Assembly: GCA_003864495.1 (NCBI GenBank)
Contig: ML133502.1
Span: 620,001 to 684,000 of the forward strand
Reading direction: 5' to 3'
Source: Nemopilema nomurai
Taxonomy: Eukaryota > Cnidaria > Scyphozoa > Rhizostomeae > Rhizostomatidae
Length of the DNA stretch: 64,000 nt
Positions 52,301 to 63,100 of the stretch are shown here, in pieces. Numbering within the stretch: the first letter of the stretch is position 1; the number at the start of each line of letters is the position of its first letter. Both the position numbers and the translations under genes were made by a program. Under the pieces are notes generated by a model, which was not told the origin of the DNA, did not search any database, and was given only the letters and a program-made list of their open reading frames with translations.

Positions 52301-55189
52301 CAGTCAGTCAGTCAGTCAGTCAGTCAGTCAGTCAGTCAGTCAGTCAGTCAGTCAGTCAGTCAGTCATCATGAAAACTGATAACAGATGAAAACACCATAC
52401 CCTGTAATAATGACCATTGCTTGAGGGCAAAGCATTTTGGGATAACCTGCGCCGATATTGACAACATTTTCCGCAAAATACTTCTCCGCACCTAAAAACA
52501 AGTTTAGTCACCCTAAGAAAGCTTGTCAACAAACATTCTCAACTGCAGCCTTAACTTAAAACTGCATCACATTCCATCTACAAGATTCATTTCTTGGACC
52601 TTTTTGCCTGGCTTATGACTTAAGTTCATTTACTATTTAAGTGAAGCTTTCATATAGAGTGTAGTCCGATCCAAGGCGCATTCTATGCACTTAGGCCCAA
52701 AAATATCCATCATGGAGTCAGCTATACTTGCAGTGTGGTGGCATGAAGTTTAACTAATTACACTCCTTGGGGTACTGATGTGATGAAATGCAAAAATATC
52801 TGATTCATTGTTAAAAAAAGAAAGCTTCTTTTCTTCTGCTATGGCAATCCAACAGTAAATTGTCATAAAATACTTGATGTACTGTTCACTTCATTTGGCA
52901 TTTTCTTAAGCAGGATAAGCATATTTGTAACCTTAGCCAATAGAATATGCCTTAAGATCATTACCAATCTGGTTGACCATGACATGGCATTATGCTTTGT
53001 GACAAATCACTTAAATATTGAGTGTTGTGGTACACTAATGGAGGAAATACTGGCATATCTCTGATGTGAGCGGTACATAGAATGCACGCAGAGCAGAGCT
53101 GCAACAAATATTTCCCTTTCTGAAACCAAGGAAATAGGACAATCGGTTCCTGTTAGATAAAAGTACTGTATACAATAGTTGTTCCAATAGCTTGCATAAA
53201 TTGTTTGAATGGCTTCAAATTTATTGGGTCTGGAGAAAGTTTCCAATAAATTTAGTTATTTAGTTGTTGTTAGATCCCCTTAATTTCTGGCAAAGAAGAA
53301 CTAGTATGCAAAAACATTAAACAAGAACAGAGAAAAGTGGTTTTTTATCAAGTTTTGCTGAAAATTCCTTCCAAGTCAAGAAAATTTCTGGGAAACTAGT
53401 TCCCCCGTTCTGATACTTTTTGCAGCTCTGCTTGGAGTCCAATATTTTTTCATTGTGCATTGCCAAACAGTCATTCATCCAAAACTCCTCAGAGTACGTA
53501 AAATGTGGGAAAATGTCTGTAGAGTTGCCCAAATAAAAACCCAGGTATGTAACAAAAATGCCATATGAGGGAATACCAAATATTTATGATTATACCTTAA
53601 TCACACAAAACATTTTTTTATAATTAGTTTCAGGCAAAGAATAAAATCATTAGGATCTTCAAGTTTGGAGATAGAGATTTGCACCCAAAGTGTGTATTTG
53701 ATACTAAGCAAAAATCAGATTATGGAAAAGAAATAAACTTTGAAATTAATTGTAAAAAACCTTTAAAAATTGTTCTTTGAAGGAAATTTCAAAATTTGTT
53801 GTGTGGTGTCATATAATTTGTTGCATCAGATGGTTAACAAGCTCTACAGATAATATGGTCTAAGATCATGTGTAAGATGCTTGATATCAAATGAATCTTT
53901 GAAACTGAAACCAGAATATAAAAGGGCAGACAGTAAAAGCATTTCAACAAATTCACATAAATCTTCAATGAAGATGATAAATATGGTCAGAGCATTTGTT
54001 TTCTGAACTGAAACCTAACTATCGTGATAATCTATCTATCTTTTTTCTTGTTGTACATACTCTAATACTTTACTATAATATTATAGGTTACTGCATTTAT
54101 GTATGTCATTGTCTTTTTTAATTTCTATGTAGTTACTTATTATTGTAAGTTTTTACTTTAAAGAGTGTTTGTATGTAGTTAAATTTAAAAAAATAATGAA
54201 CTGAATTTAATACCAGGAGCACATAAGGGTGATATTCACACCGCCCCCTACGTTTTTGACTAAAAATGTACTTAGACTTACTCCTCGATTAGCTTTGCTA
54301 CTGAGAGACCTCCTCCTTAAAAATACCTCTTCATGCCAATATTCTGATTTTTCTGTAGTTATGTTTAGTCTTTAAACTTGTATTGTTACTTGTAGCCTAA
54401 AGTTTATTTTGACAAATTTTGTATGTAGTGGAATTTAAAATTATATGAACTGAACTGGCAGTAAATAGAAGACCATTGTGCTGTCAGACCACTCATGTTA
54501 ACCCCAAACTCTAAATAATAACAATTGTAACACCCAACTGGTAGATAGCAAATGAAGTAGCAAATACTAGCAAGGTTCTACCTTAGGCCATCTAATGCCC
54601 TTTTCAGGGTGTCCAACAAATTTTGATTTCTTATATTTTCTGTGAGTGAGCTCCAAATGTTCGGTATAAACGAAAACCGAAATGTGTCTCTGCGTGACAG
54701 AGGATGGTAGGAGTGTCATATTGCTACGGCGTCTGTTGGGAATTACTGGCTTGAAAAGAGCTTCAGAAATGTAAAAAGCCTACTGATTTTAATAAAGCAT
54801 TGATTGGCAAACCTTCTGCAGTTAAACTTTTTAGTAGTTAGACCAAAACTCTTCTGACATCTTTTGCAGGAGTTCCGTAGGTTAGGACCAACCCAGTGGT
54901 CCCGCTTCAACTTCCCCAATGTTTTACCGTCGCCATTTCCGATTGGCACTTCAGCAGAAACAAACTTGTCATCAGCTGCAGAATCGATGAAAGATGGTAG
55001 ACGGAGAACAGTCTCTAGACCCGAATGTGTAGCTGAACTAGAATCTTGGACTTGGGAGTTCCGTTTTCGTAAAAGTGCCATTTTCGTTTTCTCTAGTCTG
55101 TCCGGTGGGTCATTTATTGTTGTTGTTGTTGCTGCTTGGGTGCCGTTTTTTTCCGTTTTCTTTTTTCTATTTCCCCCCCTCCACGCCAT
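49395..55189 (-). CDS. Unrecognised FYVE zinc-finger protein with a second, degenerate FYVE
   Basis: Coding exons, transcript order: 55189-54813, 52491-52401, 52052-51822, 51585-51512, 50702-50648, 50435-49395; phases agree and give 622 aa. ATG 55189 has an in-frame TAG 45 nt upstream. Residues 1-95 are low-complexity (Lys/Thr/Ser rich). FYVE 1 (about 99-162) has all eight zinc cysteines: C108/C111, C124/C127 (KKFNCRRCG), C132/C135, C158/C161 (YYRVCFHC). FYVE fingers bind PI3P on endosomes, but the basic patch here is KKFNCR rather than RRHHCR, so lipid binding is not certain. A second start of a FYVE is at 239-257 (EWCTKC..MQKHHC). Its second half (LGRPFFNIMS, then LRFCVLL) lacks the expected CG..FC..C cysteines. 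The last exon codes a 347-residue mostly helical region with ICALCHEDIE near its start, which I cannot assign. Exons 50702-50648 and 51585-51512 are supported by phase more than by homology. Confidence 0.75.
52090..52366. repeat. (TCAG)n tetranucleotide microsatellite
   Basis: About 270 bp of near-perfect AGTC/TCAG repeats, interrupted by CATTA at about 52111 and 52260. It lies in the 348-bp intron 2 of the FYVE gene and fills most of it, ending about 40 nt from the exon-3 acceptor. The long SVSQ open frame it creates on the plus strand is an artefact of the repeat. Confidence 0.97.
53227..53470 (+). repeat. Dispersed repeat, copy A
   Basis: About 240 bp in FYVE intron 1, aligning by eye with 60738-60985. 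Shared blocks in the same order are GGTCTGGAGAAAGTTTCCAA, a GTTGTT stretch, AGTATGCAAAAA/ACTATGCAAAAA, TTTTTATCAAG, CAAG.CAAGAA, TTTCTGGGAA and TTTTTGCAG.TCT. Neither copy has clear ends. It is probably an old non-autonomous element. Confidence 0.75.
54100..54470. repeat. Two similar AT-rich blocks in FYVE intron 1
   Basis: The block at about 54110-54210 and the one at about 54365-54460 share GTTACTT, TTTGTATGTAGT, AATTTAAA and ATGAACTGAA in the same order. They are either a local duplication or two 3' tails of one retroelement family. Low complexity makes the exact limits unclear. Confidence 0.4.
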
Positions 55190-57193
55190 TTTTGTGGCAA
55201 GCCAGGCGATTTTTGTGCCCTGGTAGTGTCCCTACATCACCCATAAGACACCCTTTCCAAATTCAAAATGGGAGTGTTAATGTACCCCTTTTTGATCTCC
55301 CACTTTATCCTTCCCAAAACTCATATTGTTCAAACTACACTGATGTAAAAGCCATAGTGGCTGGGACGAGTTTGAGACCATATCGCTTGGCAGTCATTCT
55401 TAGAGCTTGTACTGAAACAAGCCAGCCAATCTGCATGAATACTTCTCAAAATGAATGGGATCACATTCAGGCCCGTTTGGGTACCCACTTCAATTAGCAT
55501 TCTGGTATGCTCTTGATGATGACCATGAGTAATGTGTATCCTTATGTGCTTGGTGCTTCAATAAAACTGTTAATTTTTTTATAGCAGGACAGCTAAGGGG
55601 AAGTGAAAAATGGTAATTTAGGCACTGTTTCGAGTTGTTCTAGTGAGGCGAAATCCTTTGCTTTTCTCAAATGCTTAACCGTAGAATGTACAAGGATTTT
55701 TCACCATTGATTAAGGCTTGTTTTTTCACTGATTTCTTATTTGAGATCAGTGATTTTTTCCATTCCATTTTTCTCCAGTAAACTGTGGAGAGCCTGTTCA
55801 AATCTTTAGCGATCAATGATCTTTTGTGGTAACTGTGAAGGAGCTTGTAAACAACAGCGACAACATAATTCGTTTTTGGCGGCAGTTCGTCGGAAAACAG
55901 GACGACCATTACACTGAGCTCAAAACACAGTTATTTATTTATATCATCACAAGAATGAACGAGAAAGGACATATCGAAATTCCTTGTATGTATTTCATTG
56001 TTAACGCAACTGATATTGTTATAGATTTAGTTGTTAGTCATTTTTAATGCGTACAGCTCTGGTAGGAGAGGCGTTGTACGTAGAGTTTGTTGTTTTATGA
56101 TCACCTATCTGTCACGAATAAATGATTCGATAAAACCTCGAAAAAATGATTTCAAAATTTCCAAATCATTCTTGTCCATAGGTATGGTTAGGTAGACATA
56201 ACAAAGGAACGACACTGGGCAATCATGAACAGAAGACAAAGCAAGGCTACCCCATTGACGATGCAGGTGGAAACAGGGAAAATTGATAGTTACAGGAGAA
56301 ATAGCCCTAAGACCAACGTTGAATATTGGTGAGAGAAAACTGCTTTGCATATTGGAATGCTATAATCCATTTGTTGTTTAGGATTTAGCAGTGTTGGCCT
56401 GGGACTCTCATCAGATTGCAATAGCATTAAAAATTATTGGGACTTGGTTGCTTACATTAAAATGGTTTAATATTAAAACACATGAATAATAAGGAGGGAT
56501 AGTTCTAGTTGAATCTAAAGAAGGAATTTCACACAATACTGCCTGGCTTCAAGTTTTATGATAGCCTTGTCAGGAAAGTAAACATGATTGTTACTTTTTA
56601 TTAAGACAAGCACTGTAGTGAAAAACATATAGCAGTTCAGCAGCTCTATTTCATGCCTTGTGACTCACTTCTTTCAATCTATCTCTGCCTTATGTAATAG
56701 ATCATGTGTTTAAAATAAGAAGCTTCAAGAAGATAGACTATATAATAAGACAATATCTGTCAAAAGGCTATTTAGCTTTAAAACCATTTTTGCAGTTTCT
56801 TTTGCCAGGGAACTTTTTGAGCAGTGAAGGAAGCAATTTTGAAAGATGGAGTGTAGAAATAAATGAAGGCTCCTATGCATAATCTTATGCATACACTGAA
56901 AATGTCTCACCCACAATATGTCTTTTTTGACAACAAGGCTAATTATAATCTATGCAATCTTTTAGTATAATCGTTTGTTAGGACACAACTTGAATCTTTA
57001 TTTTATTGTTCTCTGTCTCAGGCTGTTTATGTGTCTTCATGTGTAATTGGAATTTGAAATGGCTTCCTATCTTTAAAATCTATAAAATTTTGTCAGTAAG
57101 ATTTAACTAATGTTACCTTGTAGTTCAATAATCTTTAAGAAATCTCTAGAAGTACAGAGTTTTGGCTCTTACAAGGTACATTCATTTCAACAG
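55190..57193. promoter_or_regulatory. Head-to-head region between the FYVE gene and STIL (shared promoter region)
   Basis: The FYVE gene starts leftwards at 55189, and the first STIL exon I can place starts rightwards at 57194. The first STIL coding exon (about 13 residues in vertebrates) and its 5' UTR must lie here, but no unique exon could be fixed. A plus-strand open stretch at 55826-55990 ending before GTATGT is one candidate 5' exon, but its phase does not join directly. No TATA box was seen. Confidence 0.45.
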
Positions 57194-60100
57194 GACCAAT
57201 AAACCAGAAGGAACAAGGTTTCCAATCACAAGAGCCATTCTTTGGTATTTATTTTGCTGCTGTTATTTTTGATTTATTTTTTAAAGGGAGTAGGTGGCAT
57301 TTGCCTATATTTTATAAATGATAATTTAGTATCTAAGATTTTAGTATTAATTTCTAGTGTTTTCTTGTGCTTGTTTTTCTTTGAATCAGTTTTGAAATTC
57401 TAGGAACAGAAGCCCGACTGGAAAAGCACAAAGGATTTCATTTTCTAGCCAGAGGTATCTACCATATGATGAATTAAAAGCATTTTCCTAAGCTATTGCT
57501 AATAAAATATACTTGCCTTAAATTTGTTAAATGATGCATATTGCTAGAGAATTAACAATGCCTAACTATTTAGTAAGTTTTTCCTTGCAAAGCTTAAATG
57601 CTAATTTCAATGTTATTTTGCTGCTTGCCTGATTTTGACTTGCACAACGTTTTGTTAATAATGAGCATTCAAATTGTCCAGCTTCAATTCCAAAGTCCCA
57701 AAATAAACAGTCTGTACTCGTTTTAGAAAAGTCAGAGTATACTTGAACGAAAAGACATTACTTCTTGCTGCAAAACATGGCAATGCTGCTGCAAGTTTTC
57801 TAATTGGAAGTTTTGTGGCAGAGGCTGGTAAGTCATTGTCTTTTGTCATTTTTTAGTATTTCACAGAAGAATGTCAGTTTTTACTATTTACTATTACTAT
57901 TAACTATGAGTTAATATTCTATTACAGCAAAAGCTCTATTTAGCCCCCCACTCTAATTAAGCCCTCTTTTAAGCAGAAATTTGAAACAAGCCACCCTCTC
58001 TATAAAGCTCCCCCTTCCCAATTTCCATACAAGAAAGACTACATAGTAGAGTGTGATGACTTGGTGATAGCTCATTATGTATTTCGTTGTAATATTTGAA
58101 ACCATCATAGACTATGGATTAACAATTGGATTTCAACCCTGTTTTGTCATACATTTAGGTTTTTAGATGTGAACTAGAAAAGTGCAGAAAAGTAAAAATC
58201 GTTATTGCATCCTTGATATTGATCTTTGAAATAAACCCCCTTCTCTATTAAGCCCCCCTCTAGAAGGGCCAAAAATTAAATAAGCCCCCTGGGGGCTTAA
58301 TGGAGCTTTTACGATATTTTCTATATATAAATTAGTCATATTACCTATATAGTAGTTAATTAGCTGTGAATATTTATGTTTATGAATAATTTGCTTATTT
58401 AATTTGCTCATAATTTATGAAGCTAAGCTGGACCCATGTAATAATCTTATTTGAAGAAAAAAGTTAATCCATGCGAAAGTGTTCTCCCCTTTGATTCTGC
58501 CCAAGGCAGTGATTTGATGTTTTAAGAACATTTTTAATGCAGAGAGGTCTACTTTTCTGTCAGTTTTTGTGTGTGCTGATGCCAACAAGTGACTAGTAAT
58601 AGTAGCTGACATGTTGCTGCAAGGCTCAATGCAACTACTTTTTGTTCCTATTGTAGATGGCGTTTTTCTACAAATTGACAGGTTTGATCCAGGAAGAAAT
58701 ATTGAGGTGCAAACAGGTAAACAAGTTGGATATGTACTTCAAAGTTTTTATCAAACTTCAAAGTAAGCTGCATTTTATGGTTAAGAATTTCTTACTGTTG
58801 GTGTGAAGATGAGATAAACAAATTAGTTTGTTTGATTTTGCCTGCTTTGAAAACATTGCAACTGACATTGTGCTCATTACACTTTTTCTATCTATTGGAT
58901 TCCTAGCAAAGATCCCCTTTTCCATTGATTTCCCATTTCATTTTACAGCACAAGGCACTGCATTTAGAAGAGTTCCAACTGCTGTTATTCCAGGGGATCA
59001 TGTTATCACCATCAAGGTATGTTTTTAGTTAATTAAATCTTGTCAGTGTATTTTCTATGGATAATCAAATTTTTGCCAAACATCTTTATCACTGATTTTA
59101 AAATCAGTCTGTTTTGAATTAGAACAGCTCTAGAATTTTCTGTTTACTTTTGCTCATTTTCACCCGACAGTTCCACCCTGGCTTGTGCAGAGATGAAGAG
59201 TCAAGCTGTCTGTTGGACGAAAACACAATGCAGCAGTCAATTGAGGTTTGTTTTCCAACTTCACACGATTAACCTATAGAGAATCTTGCAGTTTTGACCG
59301 TTTTCACCATAATTTGAAAGCTATTTTAGATACGAGTCAATCAAATGTGTTCTCCATGTTGTTCAGAGAATTTGTTTTCTTAATCTCTCAGTGATCAGTC
59401 ACATTATTTCTTTGTTTGCTTTATTCTACCTGTTAACCTAACGTTACTTTTATTGGTGTACCGCAAGACTCAGATCTAGGCCCGTTACCATTCATTTTTT
59501 GAAATTTACTGCTTGCTGCAGGCCATGCTCCCCAGCTCTTTCCTCGCGTTTAGCAATGGTGCTAGTCGTTTTTCCGGATGTACGTATCTATCTTAGGCTC
59601 GTTCACACTATGAGCGAAAAGGCGAAGCGAATGGGCGAAATAGCGTGCAAATAGTTTGTACTAAAAACGACATGTCTGAAAACATGTCTGTTCACACCAC
59701 TTTGGAGCGAAAGCAAAATGGAGCAGCCAGATTACTTGTCAGATATCTAGTCGCATCGTATTGTGGTGAACTGAAGAGCGTCCGAGCCAGAAACATTAAC
59801 AATGAGATGGAACTTCTGTATTATGTTTCATCTGGCGCTATAACTGAAGCAGTAATGGACATTGATTATTGCAACGAGCAATGTGCTAAGAAACTGCCCC
59901 TTCTTGATCCTTGAATACACCCAAGAATGAATACACCTTAAAATTGTGCCTGGGTAATCATTGTGTCTCATCAAGTGATGATATTCGGTTAAAATCAGGC
60001 ACTCATGAGCAAAATTCGTCTTCGTTTCAAACTATTTCGAGCATTGCAGGAATAAATTTTCAGATAAAAGTATTCTTTTTCGCTTTAAATACGCCATTCC

Positions 60101-63100
60101 GGTATCAAACTTCACCCTGCATAATTGTCTGATTTGCTTCTTTTCGCTCGCTGCATGATGTTTCGTTTGCTTCGCTTTTCGCTGCAGTGTGAACGCAGCC
60201 CAAAGTAGCAGCGCTTTCTTCTCATCATAATAACTCTCATGTTTTGACTTTGGAATAGCTTTTCAGAGTGGTCCCCTTAACCCCCCCGTGAACGCAACTT
60301 GCAGCTGAAAGTAATATCAAGGTGGTTAATTTTCACGAGCCACCTTAATTGCTGTGATGAAATATTTAAGCTATTTTTCTCATGGGATTAAAGGAAATTA
60401 GAATGTAGAGACACTTTGATTGAAAAAGAAGATTTCCCTTTGTTTAACCATCTTGAGCAGCCGTTGTTTTCCCATGTCCTAAGTAATAGCGATTTGGTAT
60501 CGCATCAGACATTTTAGCTTTAAGTGCTTGCTTCACAACTGCGCCATCCCCATTATCACTGTTTTGCTCAGCTGTCGCAACTACGTTTCATCGTAAAATC
60601 CGCTTCAACTTAATCGAAGATCAGAGCTACAAACAATATTTTCCTTTCTCGGGATCTGGAAAACAGGACAAAAATATTAGATTAAAGTGTGTTCTTCCGA
60701 GAGTTTGCATCAATTTTTGAAGAGCTTCTTATTCATTTGGTCTGGAGAAAGTTTCCAATGATATATCATAATTTGGTTGTTGTTTGATATTTTTATTTTT
60801 GACAAAGATAGACTATGCAAAAAATTGAACAAAACATAGAACAGTTGCTTTTTATCAAGGTTTACAGAAAATTTTTCTGCCAAGCCAAGAAGCTTTCTGG
60901 GAATGTAGTTAACAGGTTCCGAAATTTTTTTTGCAGTTCTATTCAATCAAAGTTCCAATTTTTCTGTCTTGTCTTGCATTTTTCTGCCTTGTCTGTGTGT
61001 TTATTTGACTATTTCTACGGTAGCAAAAGCTATTCTTTTTAAGTTTGATGCATCAATCCTTTTTCCACCCTCTAGATTCTGAAAAATCGCTGCAGTAAAA
61101 AACATCCAGTAAACGTCCCTGACTTCTTCATCACTCACGCATGTTGCTATTATCAAATGGACATCGACGAAATGATCACGGACATATCATGTATGCTACG
61201 TAGATTTAAACATTTCAAATGCTGTAAACTTTCAACCAAAAACTGGCTAAATTTAGGTGTATCAAGAGAGACAGCGTTACCAGAGATCTTTCGCAGAGAT
61301 CTTCATTTTTAATTTGCTTCTCATTTTCCGTTGTTTTTCACCTAGTACTAGCTTTATTCGTATCACGAACTATGTGATTAGCTTTAATATCATGCCAGTT
61401 TCCTTTTTGAAAATGCTGTTAATGGCAAAATAGCCAGAGTGCCATTCGACTGAGGGCACCTTTGCAAGAAGAGCAATTAATAGCTATACCTTTGTCACAC
61501 CGTGTAAGCTGAGAGACCAACTGTTGTTAACAGTGGTAAAGTCACACGGGATACTTGCTACCGCGTATTCTGTTCTCTCCAATTAGACCACACCGATAAT
61601 GAGCAGTCACGTGACCATGACGTAACACCCATCTGCCCTCCACCCCGTTCTCCTCTTTTTCTGCAGGCTTTGACTTCATATGGACAATGCCTTGTAACAT
61701 ATTAAGGCCACCAGACACTATATGTAGCATAGATTGCGAGAAATTAATGGGGGTGATTCTGCTATAGAGTAAGTAAGAACGAGTGTCTAATTTTGTGCAT
61801 CTCTTGTAGGCGATGTATTTACGTTTGCGACGGATTTCGCAGCCACGCCCATTGGTCCGATTCCCATTATACCAACAGCTTTGGCGAAGAATTTGTCTGG
61901 GCCTATGCGACTTAGCTATGTGCAAGGCAGCCCAAAATTCGGGTATGTTCCTCGAGCGGGAAGGTTTAAAGAAAATTTGCAAATATGTTTCGAAACGTAG
62001 AACAATGTAAGTGAAGCTGGATGTTGATAGACTCGAATGAAAGTTGTATGATCCTCACTGGGGGTGGGAATTGATAAGAAGAAGAGAGAAGGGAGAGATT
62101 ACGAGAAGGGAGATAGCATCGGGGTGAAGTAAAGTTGAAATGAAAAGGCGAAGTCGATGCTCAACGAAGGAAGGAAAAGAAGAAAAGTTGTTGGAATAAA
62201 GAACAGCTAAAGAATTAAATGAATGAAGGAGAGCCGAAGAAATATTGTGGCTGGTCATAGTATAGAGAGAGATAGGCGAGAGAGTAAGGGTGAAAATTAA
62301 AGGGGCAGGATTTGATACAGGAAAAATTCATCCAGGATAGAAAGTATCAATCACATATTAATTTCGCCCTAGGATTTCTCATCCTATTTTGCATTTTGAT
62401 GTTGTTCAACATGTGGTTATTGCCTTTAACAGTCTTTTTAATATCCTTTCTGACAAAGTATTGTAGATTAGTTCTAGTCTTAAAAATTAGTTGAGGTGTA
62501 TAGCCTGTTTGAATTCCAGTTGTTTCGCAAGCTTCGTTGCCTGTCGCATTCTTGTTTATCGCTTCTTTGTTCGCAGATATCTGACGATGGATCAAAAAAG
62601 AAAACTGCTGCTTCTCCTGGAAACTGATCCGAAGATCGAGTCATTGCCCCTTGTTGGAGTGTGAGTTTTAGTGTTTTTCGTGCAAAGTCTGGCCACTTTA
62701 AAAGCGCTAGGGAACAGCAAATCATAATTTTTGCATTCTTAAGCACTCTACGCTCAGAAACTGTTCAGGGTATGCAAACATCTAGAATAGCCAAAAGCTG
62801 ACTTAATAGATGGTCATTTGCGGTCGGAAACACAAAAGGATTGCGAGAAAGGCGCATGAATAGAATTCAGGACGTATAAATAGAAAATTTAAGTTTTTCT
62901 CGCATCTTTACGTTTAAGCTGTCCATGGAAGCCAGCCGTGTTCGCCATTTTTTATTTTGCTGTTTATTCTGTTGGCATCCCCATTCGTTCTAATTGAGAA
63001 AAAATTTGCCTATTAAGGAAGACCTATCCCTTGAAGCAAAAGATGTATCGTGCGAATGCAGCCCCCAAATGTAATTGTAATTTGTAAATGAATTTCAAAC

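Noticed and set aside
52077..52379. Plus-strand open frame of SVSQ repeats
   Set aside because: It is a product of the tetranucleotide repeat, whose period puts four frames' worth of the same residues in a row. No splice sites or homology.
55075..55497. 140-aa plus-strand frame at the FYVE gene start
   Set aside because: Low-complexity Leu/Phe/Pro run antisense to the FYVE first exon; no motif or splice context.
55826..56047. Plus-strand frame (RFWRQFVGKQDD) as first STIL coding exon
   Set aside because: It begins with GTG rather than ATG, has no STIL motif, and its donor leaves one base, which would create a stop in exon 57194-57244.
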